DNA of 64,000 nucleotides from Termitomyces sp. T153. Taxonomy: Eukaryota; Basidiomycota; Agaricomycetes; Agaricales; Lyophyllaceae. Below the pieces are notes generated by a model. It saw nothing but the letters and a program-made list of their open reading frames with translations. It had not been told where the DNA came from and made no database searches. Made by a program: the position numbers and the translations under genes. Shown piece after piece: positions 23,504 through 33,994 of the stretch (position 1 is its first letter; each line of letters opens with the position of its first letter). The stretch is from contig JACKQL020000100.1 in NCBI GenBank assembly GCA_018296165.2, forward strand, positions 62,001-126,000, in the 5' to 3' direction.

Positions 23504-24876
23504 ATGTCCCCTCCCAGTTATTCAGCTGCTTCCCCTGCCCCATTGATTTCAGATGTGGACATGGTGATCGTGTACGACAGTGAGGGGGAGGAGTTCGAGC
23601 ATCAGTGCTGAGCGGGTATGATATACTGGAGTTGTGAGCAGCATCGACCTGTTCTTTGGGGTGGCTGATGGAGTTCTACAGAGTTGTCTGCAGTGGTGGT
23701 GGGTTCTCCAGGGGGCCCTAGGCAGGCCAAATTTTGTCCCACGGTGCCCCAATTGGTGGCGGGGGATGCAGAAGGGGTCCCTCTGCTGCAGCGAATCCCT
23801 CAGGTGGAGGTGATGGCAGAGGAGTTTGCAAGGGCGTTGGTGTGGGCTCGGGGCCCCCCAATATTGGAATGGTGCCAAAACAAGGCCCCAGTGAGTCTTT
23901 GAGTTCCCCTTTGTTGCATGTGCTGATCCATTGCTCTCAGTGTGTTCTCTGTGCATGGCAGGGTGAGGCCTGCATCTTTGATGCACCCTCTGTGGGCTTG
24001 TGGCGTGATACTTCCATTTGCCTTCTGTGTCGCACAAACCACAAGAAGTGCTCAATCTTATTGGAGTGGCAAGCGGCGTGCGTTGCCGTGGAGCAGGGGT
24101 GGGACAAGGACTGGGTGCGGAGTCAGCTGGGCGAGGTGTGGAGGACCTGGATATCGGGGGAGGCAAGCTCAGGGCAGTCTGTGGGGCAGGTGGGGCCTCC
24201 ATGGAGTGGGCAGAGGGAGAGGGCATCCTTGGTAGCAGACTGCAGGAAGTGGAGAGCTTTGACAGGCAAGGGAGGATCAAGATGCAGCACGGGCAGAGAT
24301 GGAGGCATTGGAGCAGGCATGGAACACCTTGGTGTGGGGGGCGCCGGAGCGGAGCTTGTGGGAGCATCCAATGCAGCAGGAGGGGTGGCCCACAGAGGAG
24401 GCAGAGGAGTGGGAAATGGCACTGGAGGCTGGTCTGCTATAGGCAGAGTTGGAGGTAGCAAGGTGGAGGGAGGATTGGCTGGCCAACAAGGCCACTTCAG
24501 GGCATGCGGGGATCCTTCGTAAGTGTTGCTCCCACTTCTCCACCTGTTACTAAATGGATTGTGTTTGGGGCCAGGTTGGGTGTGGGAGCACTGGGTTCTC
24601 TTGGATGGTGCCTCTGCAGCGTTTGTGTCGATTCAAAATGGGTTGGCACAGATGCCCGTGGGTCAGCCTCAAGAGTTGTAGCAGGGGATGGCAAGAGTGG
24701 GAAGGTTGCTGGCAGGGCATCAATGGCATAATGCAGTGGCCCCAGGGTCGTGGTGGAAAGTGGCGGCGGATGCGGAGGAGGCTTTGCCCGGGCTGGTGGA
24801 GGTCTTGGCAGTGGTGCAGGCCCAGATGGAGATTGATTTGGGGGTAGGGATGGCAGGGGTTCTGGGGGAGGAGTGA
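23504..24876 (+). pseudogene. Antisense Zn2Cys6-like/coiled-coil gene carried by the family L element
   Basis: A possible first exon starts at 23504 (MSPPSYSAASPAP.. DVDMVIVYDSEGEEFE). The exon 23684-23890 ends GPPILEWCQNKAP, followed by a clean 50-bp intron (23891-23940, GTGAGT..CTCTCAG) that rejoins in phase. The next exon holds C-x2-C-x6-C, 15 residues, then C-x2-C-x6-C (CVLCAWQGEAC.. CLLCRTNHKKC). This fits the cysteine order of fungal Zn2Cys6 clusters, with a slightly long spacer. A helical acidic region follows (MEALEQAWNTLVWGAPE, REDWLANKATSGHAGIL). A second intron (24519-24574, GTAAGT..CCAG) leads to VWEHWVLLDGASAAFVSIQ and a stop at 24876. Two TAG codons in CAG context and a TGA in CGA context break it. 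The role is unknown; nucleic-acid binding is an inference. Confidence 0.68.
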
Positions 24877-27623
24877 GGAGGCGGCTGGGTCCCGCTTCTT
24901 GTTGTCTTTGAGTTTGCTGCCCTGTTCCGCCTTGTATCATATATTTCTTGTACTTTTCAATACTTCCTCATCATTTCTGGGTGTGCAAAGTGAGACTTTA
25001 ATTTGTGTGAGAGTGAGGTAAGCAAAACACACAAGGGTGCTGGTGGGAGTTGAATCCCTATTGGATCCAGAGGTGGGAGTTAGGCCCACTAGTGCCATCT
25101 GTGTCGGCTAGCCCCGGAGTTGTCAGGGCGAGCTCCGGAGTATTGTATTTGGTAAAGGGTACTTGGGATCGGGTTTTGCTGTGCTCTGGGGTGTTGGTCT
25201 GGGTCGAAGTTGTACTCCGGAGTATTGCATCTGTGGGTGGGCATGTTTGGGTGGTGCCTTGGTGTGCTCCGGAGTGTCAATGACTGAGGGGGTGGGGTGC
25301 GGAGTGATCAGTCCCGACCAGTTCCTTTGAGTCTGGAGTCAAATTTTGAAGGTTCCAGGTCACGTAATTCTGACACTCCCTAAAGTTTGGAGGTCTGTTG
25401 GGGTTGTATTGGTGGATGTTTCTTTTGGGCAGGGGCAGCATGGGGGTTGGTTGGGGAATGGCTCACCTCAGCGGAGATGCTTCAGGGCTCATTCTGTGGG
25501 TTGTTCCTTCTGGAGATTGGTGGTTCCTTCATCGGGGAAGAAGTGGGCAGTCCCTGAGTCAACACAAGGGTTACTCGGTAGGGGTTTGTTGGTTGTGTTG
25601 GCCTTTGGGGGAGGTGTGGGCAGAGGGAGGGGTCCAAGGCACATTTTGTCAGTCTGCAGTTCCAAGCACAAGTACCAGGGGTCCGGAGTCAATGCGGGGG
25701 TTGGGGTTGGGTCTTAACTTGTTGGTGGGGTTGTGTTGTGAATCGGGGAGGAAGCTCTGGAGTGGGGGGGTTTTTGCAGAGCAGCAGAGTTGCCATGTAG
25801 GAGTGGTGGTGGCTCCTGGAGCTGAGCTTGGATGGGGGAAGATGGTTGTTCACGATTGTTGGGGGGTGGCAGGGAAGTCGGTTGCGGGGAGGCATTGGAG
25901 TGGGACTCCCCAGGAGTCACAGTGGGGTTGAGGCAACTCTTCATTCATGTTCCAGAGCAGCCCAGAGGTTGTTGCAAATGTGGGGGTGGCAGTGGGGAGA
26001 GGTACTGCTCACTTCTTGGGGAAGGCATCAGCAACTTTTAGGGTACTCTGGGAGATTACTTTGCATGGGGTTTGTTTTGGGTTACTCCGTTGATGTGGTC
26101 CCTGCTCGATAGACATCTTCTGGCGTAGGGGCAGGATTGTATGGAGTGTGGGGCTGGCATCATAAGTCTCCTTGGTTGGATATTGGAGTTGGAGTGGGGG
26201 CCCCAAAGTTGTGTTGCTAGAATCCAGAGTGGGTCAGGAGAGTGGATCAGGGCAGCTTCAAGTTGGCGCCGGGTTATTTGGGTCATTGGTCCTGGCAAGG
26301 AAGTCCTCCATGGATGTCAGAGCATATGCTCTTTGGATCATCAGAATGTTTGAGTGGGTTGATCAGCAGTTTCTGGGATGATGGTGGGGCTTCTCCCTCC
26401 CTTATGTGAACAGGTCAGTGATTTTAGAGTACTTCGGGAACTACTTCATATAGGGCCATTTTTCCTATAGTTAGTTCAGTGTAACTCCTATGCTGGGGGT
26501 TCCTTCGTGGGAGGTGGCAGAGTCTGGTGGCAGAGTTTATGTCTGGGGGTGGTGTGCGGGGAGGGTTGGCATCAAGGGTCTTTAACGTTGGAGGTTCCGG
26601 ATTGCATGGGAGAAGGTGTTGAGATAGTAGGCAGGTGCTGAAGTAGTGGGTGGGGGTCTGGAGTTGTTCTTTGTTGAGAGTCAGGGTGCTGTGGTTCTCC
26701 TCATTAACTTTGGGCTGTGCTTTGAGCAGCAGAGCAGGGGTGCATAGCCATTCCTTTCTTGACCGCCTAGAAGCTTGGGGATTCCTTGGTCTTGTTCCGG
26801 GGTTGTTGGGGTCAGGTTGGAGGCATCAGGGCCCCTTCATTTGTTGGCGGAGGTGATGGCCAAGTCAACCGGAGGTCCTAACTGATCCCAGAAGTGGGTT
26901 CTGTAATTGGGGGTTAGTGTTGGTCTCGGAATCTTGCATCATTGTGGATGGAGTTGCTGGGTTGGGTTTGATTCCAGTTAGCGGTGGGGCTAGTTTTGGA
27001 GGGTGGACCTTCTCGGGGATGGATGTGAAAGTTGGATGATCTGGTGGTGGGGTTCTGCTATTGAGGTTGTGGACAGACTCAATATTGTTGGGAACCTGCT
27101 GGGTCTGTTCCTGATAGTGTACAGGGCTGCTGTGGGTTGGAGGGTCCAAAGGCGGGGTTCGGGGAAATGTGTTCTCGGAGGTCTCATTGTCGTCTTGGGG
27201 GAGGTTGGCAATTGGTCTTTCATGTGGTGAGCAACTTCCCATGGCGGGGCCTTTGCTACTGTTGTTGGAGGGGTGAGGGTGCGGTGTCAGAGAAGTTGTC
27301 AAGCTCTGGGTTGAATTGTTGCTGGGGTTTTGGGTGAAGGTTGGGTGATGTTGGGGTTGGCCTCTGGGAGGAGCAGAGCTGGCGGAGATGGTGTGGGAGT
27401 GTGGGAGCTGTAAGAGGGTGTCCATGGATAGAGCCATTGTATGGATGTAACTGGGGCAGAAGGGGCATTTTGTGTCAGATCTGCAACTTAATGTGCCTTG
27501 GCAAATTGGGTGGGGCAATATGAATCATAGTGGTTTCCAGGCATGGGCTGGTCATAGACATTGGAGGTGTTTGTCAGATGTGTGTGTGGGGTCAGTGTGG
27601 ACATCACGAGTGGAGTAAGAGAG
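24877..27623. other. Internal region of the family L element without a credible gene
   Basis: About 2.7 kb of G/T-rich (plus strand) sequence with recurrent CCGGAGT/GGAGTC motifs. The long minus-strand frames (for example 26865-27518) are Pro/Thr/Ser-rich shadows without motifs. It probably acts as packaging and spacer sequence. Confidence 0.55.
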
Positions 27624-27636
27624 AGTCTTGAGATTA
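27624..27636 (-). promoter_or_regulatory. Self-primer binding site of the family L element
   Basis: The minus strand reads TAATCTCAAGACT immediately after the 5' LTR. It is exactly complementary over 13 nt to AGTCTTGAGATTA (28306-28318 on the minus strand) inside the same LTR. That segment lies about 32 bp downstream of TATATAAG (28343-28350), where transcription would start. This is the geometry of Tf1/sushi-type self-priming. No TGG-type tRNA primer site is seen. Confidence 0.82.
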
Positions 27637-28797
27637 TGTCAGGTTTCACTGACCATGGGGGCTCAGCTACACTGGGCAAGTCCTTACTAGGTGAATGTGA
27701 TTCTCTGCACTGACAACTGAGCACTCGGAGGTGTTCCAAGCACTGGGGACTTGTGAGGATAGCCAGGGGGGATTGATCTGAGCAAGTCCAGGGAGGTCTG
27801 GAGGAGTAGAGGATGGGTTGCAGAGGAGAGGGACAGACTTGGCGGGGTTCAGGCATAAGTCCATGTGTGAGTATTGCGGGTGTGGAGGAGATGGAGGCTA
27901 CACGGATGACAGGAGTGGAGCTGGAGTTCTGATGGGGGATCAACAGGGATTGATGGGGTTTGGAGCCAAGTGTATAGCAGGGTCCAGGGGTGGTAATGAG
28001 CGTCGGGATTCATAATCATAATTGCAGAGTTTGTGAGGGCATTAGAGTTGAGAGGACTTGAGCACAATAGACAGAATCAAACAAGATGAGACAGAGTCAA
28101 ACGAGATGAGATGGAGTCGAACAAAATGAGATGGAGATGAGATGAGAACAAGAATAGATTCAGGCAGAGACATGGAATGATAACAAAAGGATAACAGAAC
28201 AGAAATGAGATAAGACTGGGAGACTGAGAGTAAGGAAAACAAGACACGGGACACAAAACACAAGAAGAAACAATCAGAAACACATCAGAAAGGTAGGTAG
28301 ATAGGTAATCTCAAGACTAGAGTACAAGGAGCTACTCTACATCTTATATACTGACTACTGAAGAGCTCTGGGGATGTCAGCCATGGTGGCGGGGCTTGGT
28401 GGAGCTCGATAGAGTCGATGGGTGTTGGTTACAATCAGAGGGCAGGCCGCATTGATATGTTGATGGGGTCAAGTGCGACGTGGTCTGTTCCAAGGCTGTC
28501 ATGATACTCTAGGGTAAGTCAGGGAAGCCAGAGTGTCAAGTTGATGATGTGTAATGGGGTCAGGCACAGCAGGGGAGTGGTTCCAGGGGCTCAGGAAGTC
28601 CAGGGGAAGTGCCAGCGGCTGCGGAGAAGATGTCAGAGTTGGCCAGGGGGCTGTCAGAGTTAGCCAAGAAGGTGCCAGAGTTAGCTGGAGTAGGCGCGGA
28701 GTGCTGGGGAAGTTCGACAAAGTGTCGGGGGGGGGGGTTCTGGGGGAGTGGGGGTTTGTGGGGCAGTGTACAGGGCTTCAGGGAACAGGTTGTGACA
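27637..28797 (-). repeat. 5' LTR of the young family L element
   Basis: 1161 bp. Plus-strand ends are TGTCAGGTTTCACTGAC and GGTTGTGACA. Differences from the 3' LTR are mostly C/T and G/A changes, many of them at CpG. TATA box at 28343-28350 (minus). Confidence 0.9.
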
Positions 28798-29294
28798 GTT
28801 GTTTCAATTTCTGTCTCATATTAGTTCAATCTTATTTTGTTCTTGTTCTATCTTAGTCTTGCTTTGATTTCATTTCTCTTTTCTTCTCATCTTGTTTTGT
28901 CTGCTTTTATTTCTGTTTCTGTCTTTCTCCACAAACCCACCTACTTGCTCAGACTCTGCTCCAAGCTAGGCTCAAGGACTCATCACTCCATTCCTAAACT
29001 TCTATCAAGCTCTAGTTCTGCTTCTTTCACTTGCATAACCCAAGTAGCCCCACTTTCCTGATAACTGCTTCTGAAACTTAGTATTTTAGGCCCTGGTACT
29101 TGCTCCTTGCTTGCACTAACTCTAGCTCTTCCTAGCATTCTCTGGACTTACTTGGATGACTCTCTAGACTCACCCTCATAAGTCCCTCATATTTGGAACC
29201 TGCCAGAAAATAAATTATACATGTAAGGCATTGTGTCTGCCTAGTAAGGACTTGCTCAGTAGATTTGAGCCCTCATAGTCAGCAGAACCTGACA
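28798..29294 (+). repeat. Right part of the older family L LTR
   Basis: It begins with the duplicated GTTGT and continues the LTR interrupted at 22126. It ends AGCAGAACCTGACA at 29294, the L-family terminus. It is CpG-poor, unlike the element nested in it. Beyond the end, GGCTTTCTTCTCAAAC reads on the minus strand as FEKKA of a Gag, so the older element had itself inserted into a retroelement. Confidence 0.75.
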
Positions 29295-31100
29295 GGCTTT
29301 CTTCTCAAACTAATCTCAAACTAGACAACAAATGTAGTGAATAGTTTGTCAGGCTTCATCTGGAGAGAGACCAACTTTTGCTCAGCCTCTGCCACAGTAT
29401 TATAGATGCTAAATTTCTTAGAGAACTCTTAGGATGAATGTGTTCTAGTTTGTAAACAATGACTGGTGAGGGTTGTAATGAAGTAGGACTGTGTAGTGGT
29501 CTAGCACAATCCTTTGGAGATACAAAGAGGCAAAAGCAACTCAGGCCTGGTCTTTCACAAAAGTATGTGGCTTTCTCTGGAAAGTATTAAGGCATTGTAC
29601 CAGGAAGGTCTGCCACTTCTGGAGGCTTTTTTTACTGAATAGTTCAGGCTTTTGAAGTCTAAGTGTCCTTCACAGGCCAGAGCCTTTCAGATTCTTCTGT
29701 TGTCTCTGCAATTATTTCTTGCTGCTCTCCTAGCATTGGAATAGTAATAGTAATGATTTTTGAATCCACCAAGTGGAAATGCACCTATTGCTAGTTCCCA
29801 TTCTCTTGCAGGTACACTATCAAGAGGTTCTCTACCTCCCAGAGGTCCTCTTGGGGCTCCACCACCAGTCAAAGAGCCATTCTGGAGCCATAGAAGTAAA
29901 ACATAATCTATTAGGAGGGAAGATTTTAGGATCCAAAGTCAAGTTGGAAGTCAGCTAGGATTGGAGTGGCATTGAATTTCCAGGAGAGTGGGAGGTTTGG
30001 CAAATTAGGTCTGTGGAGGAATCTGGAGAGGTCTGGCTGGGAGGAGTAGTCCCAAATATTTTTGGGGATGGCTTGTTCCTGAGGTTGGAGGGTAAAGGCT
30101 TTGTCAATGTAAGATAGTGTGTGCTCAGAGTAAATGTTGGGTTCTTCTAGGTTTAAGGGTCCCTGGGTGAGTCTTGGCCTGTCAGTGCAGCTAGGAGTTT
30201 TGGAGTGGCAGGGGGCTCTTCCATAGATTGAGCCCAGGTGCAGAAGGCACTAGCATCTGGAGCCAAGTTGGACTGCAGGCAGGCCAAGAGACTTACTGTA
30301 CAAGCAGCAGGCTGTTAAAACAGGCCCCCTGTGAAGTTGAGTCTGCAAAGGAGAATCAGCATGGCCTCTAGGTTGTTCTAGGTATGTTGCTCCACATCTG
30401 AGCCTGGATTTTGGTGGAGGAGTCAGATGGTAGTTGTGGGGTCCTTTTGCACATGAAAGGAGGTGGCTATGTTGACTAGGTCCTTGAAACATCCTAGTGA
30501 GAAGACATGGATTTCAGCCATTAGCTCCTGCAGCTGGTTCCTCAATGAAGTGTCATTCCAAAAAAGCTCAAGCATATACATTAGGAGGTTCCCATGCTTG
30601 TAGAGCTTGTAGAACATCAGGATGTAGTTGGCTTATACTTTGGCAGTAACTTTCAAAGTTGATTGTTCTAGGTTCTTTAGAATATTCTGGATCTGTTGGA
30701 TGAACTTAGTTTGTGGGAGCCAGAGTTCCTGCAGAACCTCATTGCAGTGCTGAGTGTATGCTGCAAGTTGCTCTTGATGCTGGAGCAAAGGATTCCTGCC
30801 TACTCTAGACATATTTCCTTGTCTGGGGTTTGTAAGGAGGTTAGGAGTGACTAAAGCCATTCCAAGTTCTTGGTGGGAGGGCTGTGAGTCTGTGGATGTG
30901 AATGGGAGTTGAGGGCTCTTCACCAACATATGCCAGAGCCACTACAAATAGGCCAGTACTTGCATACAATAGAGCAGTTCCTGGAGCTGCAAGTTGCTCT
31001 CCCATATAGGTCCACTGGTTTGGGTCTCTTACCCTCCCATAGAGGTTCACTGGATAGGGCCTTATATGTGGGGAGGAGCCATTAAGCATCAGCTGAGGGT
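29295..31100 (-). pseudogene. Gag-like polyprotein remnant of another gypsy-type element
   Basis: The minus strand reads through several frames: TYMGEQLAAPGTALLYASTG, LAAYTQHCNEVLQELWLPQT, a helical part (LFWNDTSLRNQLQELMAEI), a Gly/Pro-rich linker (GGGAPRGPLGGREP, about 29850), then WQTFLVQCLNTFQRKPHTFVKDQA, VAFASLYLQRIVLDHYTVLL and FEKKA at the left end. The order of a helical N-terminus, a Pro/Gly-rich linker and a retrotransposon-Gag-like domain fits a gypsy Gag. It is truncated at 29295 by the older L LTR. Many stops. Confidence 0.55.
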
Positions 31101-32099
31101 GGGCTCCTGACTGATGGATGGACCTAGCAAGAATTTATGTCAGTCCATTGGCCAGTAGTTGCTCAAGGTGGTCACAAAGCTATCAGGATGCAGGGAGCAT
31201 TGCAAATTAGAGATTGCAGAGGTGGAGTAGTAGTAGTTGAGGAAGTGGCTGTATAGGTCAATGAAGATTGCAGTTGTCAGCCAATAATTTTGTATGTATG
31301 CATAGTTAGACCTCAAGTATTCTGATGAGTGAGGAGAGTCTCAATATTATGTTAAATCCAGCTGACCTAAAGAGCTCTCTTGCTATAGAGCAAGAAACTT
31401 GCTATCAAAGAACTACAATGGCTAAGAGGACTTATAGAGTGTCAGAGTTAGATAGGGAGTTGAACTGACAATCCAGAAGTTCAGAGTTGGCAAATTGGAG
31501 ACTTCAGAGTTGAACAGGAGTTGGATGAATACTCTGGAGTCTGAGGTTGGTGAGAATACTAAGTCCAGAGATGTATAGGGTTTAGAAGACTTAAGAGTCA
31601 AGCCAGAGTTGGGTTAGGAATCAAAATGAGTAATTAGATTATTGTTCAGAGTTAACAAGGTAACTATAGACAAGTGCTAGGAAACAGATAAGGCTGAAGA
31701 ACTAATAAGTGCTGGGAAACAGAGAATGCCAGAAAACTATACATGACTATAGCAATATTGAGACTAGCCTACTAACTATGGCAAAACAGTATTCATAGGA
31801 GTCTTCTTAGAAGGTCTTGGGTCTAAGGATGGGGTACAAACATAGTTCCAGATCTAGAACATGTTCCAAACCCAGAGCAGAGTGGTAATGCCAAGACAGG
31901 GTTTGGCAGTGCTGCCAGGGGTCTTAGACAAGTGCATAACAGGTCTAGGAGTTCCACAAGATAAGTTTGGGGATTCTACCTTAATAAAAAGAGTTGTTGA
32001 TGTAGATTCTGATGGACTGATGGCAGGTTTGACAGTAGTTTTGATGGTGAGGTGGGTTTCACAAATTGGCTGGTGTTTTGGGGGATTGGGAGTCAATTG
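31101..32099. other. Unassigned CpG-poor DNA
   Basis: Contains runs of GAGTT/AGAGTTGG motifs (31440-31620) resembling degenerate LTR or 5' UTR sequence, but no coding motif or clear boundary. Confidence 0.35.
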
Positions 32100-33052
32100 A
32101 GAGGGGTGGGGGCCATGGAGGGTTGTGACAGCAATGCCACTGTACCCTTAGTGATGTTGCTCTCATTGGAACTCTGCCACAAAATGTTAATGATAAAGAA
32201 GATGCTAGATGGGGTAGTTGCTTACCTGAGTCTCCTCAACTTCACTAGCCTTCCCCTTTCCTTTACCTGAGTCCTTTGCCTGTCTTGGCAATGCCACCAG
32301 ACTCTTAGTGGTGCTACCAGCTCTTTCCTCAGAATTCTTGTTACTCTTCTTCTCAGTGAGCCCCACCTTCTTCCCACCAACTAACTTGACACCTTAATGA
32401 CTTTCAATCCATAGGGCAGATGCTGAAACCAGAAAAGTTTATTAGGTGTCAGATTGGTAACCAACTAAGGGATTCCTTAGTGACATTATCAAGTTTAATG
32501 AAACCTTAAGTTACCATCATCTCCTCCTCAAATAAGTCCTCCATCTCATACTCAAGCAATGGCACTGAAGCCTACCAACCTTATCAGCCTCTGGTGCAGA
32601 AAAGAAAAGCACTAACTCACAAAGTTTTTGGCAAAGGGTGCTGCTACCCATGGTTTGTTAGCAAGCATACAGCTCACAGCATTCCCTCTTCACCATACTC
32701 CTCCCAGGCCACTCCACACCACTTCTTGCCATCTCAAACTCCACAAGTAAAGAGTAAAGAAAACTGGCACCCCACATTCTGACTTGGTTGCTACCCAATC
32801 CCATGCTAGCAACAACAATCAATCAATCTTGCCTAGGTAAATCTGGGCAGTGAGTTCAAGCTCCATGTAACAGGCAGTGATGGCAGCAATGAAAGACATT
32901 TCAAATAAGCTTAGAGTTGGGATGAGTAAGCAGATGTAAGTGGAGATTTGACAAAGTTCAAAGCTGATGATAGGACTGGTTAAACCTTCAAAATTGGTGC
33001 ATGAACCACCTAGCAAATCACAGGACTTTAATGTTTGACTGGGGACAGTCAA
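32100..33052 (-). pseudogene. Second copy of the family B antisense gene
   Basis: The minus strand has pieces matching the 14493-16466 gene: an N-terminal helical exon near 32900-32630, LLEYEMEDLFEEEMMVT (compare FLLEDLEAGMMVS) at about 32520-32570, and a basic stretch KVGLTEKKSNKNSEERAGST .. LPRQAKDSGKGKGKASE at 32235-32400, followed by a GTAAGCAAC splice-like site. As in the first copy, it lies directly upstream of a family B polypurine tract and LTR and points the opposite way. Function unknown; non-functional. Confidence 0.5.
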
Positions 33053-33063
33053 AATTTCAGTCC

Positions 33064-33994
33064 AGGGGAGGATGATAAGACCCTATTCTTGCTAAGCACC
33101 AATCTCTGTTATTTTCTATATTTTTGGCAACTTTCAGATTTTCCAGTTTCTATGTGATACAATAGTCATGTGACTTTGTCATGTATAGTCTAGACTCTCA
33201 GCCCATCAGATGACTTTCCCTTTATGACAACTAGCAACCTCTAGCAACCTCCTAGCAAGGTCACCAATCACATTTGTTTTCTTTGTATTATTGGCTCAGT
33301 TTTCTTGTTACTACATTTAGTTTTATTTACTTACTACATGACACTTTGGCAACTAGCAACTGACTATCATTCCAGGTGTTGATTTTGACTATGATTTGGG
33401 TCATTGACTTCCACATGACATTTTTCCTGACTTTTTTAGGTCACTAACAACCAGTTCCCTATTATTGACTCTTTTTGATTTTATTAGTTTTACCTACTAT
33501 AAATACTGTCATGTTTTCTATACAACCATCAAGGAATCACACCTTGTTATTAGCTCCAGACTTCAGATCTAAGTCTTGCAACTTTAAAGCTTCTTCTTTT
33601 GCTCTAGCATTTGTAAGTACCACCTTTGGGTACTACTTTGCCAAGTCCTTGTTTAGTGCTAGCACCTACAGCTAGTTTGGTTTTGTTATTGTCCCCTTTT
33701 GCTAACAATTCTTTGCTATCCCTAGCACCACTTTTGTCCAGCTTTGCTAGCAATCTTTGGCTGGCAACTGCAGTTCTGCTCTAGTTGGGTTTACTCACAG
33801 AATTCCCCTCTCCCTTTTGCTACAGTTCCTCACTGACCTTGTGCTAGTGGCTTAGTGCCTCTTATATCTAACAGGCTTTCTGGGACCTAGCTCAACTTGC
33901 ACCCTCATTTCTTATAGTCTGTTCATACTCTACTTGCAAAACTGCTAGTTGTTATGTCCTCTGCATGGTGGCTAGGCAACAACAGATGTCATCA
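33064..33994 (+). repeat. Second family B LTR with polypurine tract
   Basis: AGGGGAGGA (33064-33072) followed by TGATAAGACCC repeats the 16567 junction. TATAAATACTGTC lies at about 33500. The right end is placed at GATGTCATCA (33994) by analogy with the LTR at 17748 and the fragment ending near 55611. No family B pol is found upstream. Confidence 0.6.

Larger units (their letters stand above)
22127..28797 (-). mobile_element. Complete non-autonomous LTR retrotransposon, family L (TSD GTTGT)
   Basis: Two near-identical LTRs (22127-23284 and 27637-28797) flank a 4352-bp internal region. The flanks GTTGT at 22122-22126 and 28798-28802 are a perfect 5-bp duplication. In the minus (sense) direction the order is 5' LTR, primer binding site, internal region, polypurine tract GAAGGGGGGGTGA (23285-23297), 3' LTR. 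There is no protease, reverse transcriptase, RNase H or integrase. The only gene-like content is on the opposite strand (23504-24876). CpG is still present and the LTRs differ mainly by transitions, so the insertion is young compared with its surroundings. It sits inside an older LTR of its own family. Confidence 0.9.

Noticed and set aside
23549..24367. 272-codon minus-strand frame in the L element
   Set aside because: Pro/His/Ser-rich shadow of the GC-rich antisense gene on the plus strand; no motif, and the opposite strand has splice sites and a conserved homologue.
26865..27518. 217-codon minus-strand frame in the L element
   Set aside because: Low-complexity Pro/Thr/Ser composition in a G/T-rich spacer, no homologue in the older copy, no Gag or Pol motif.
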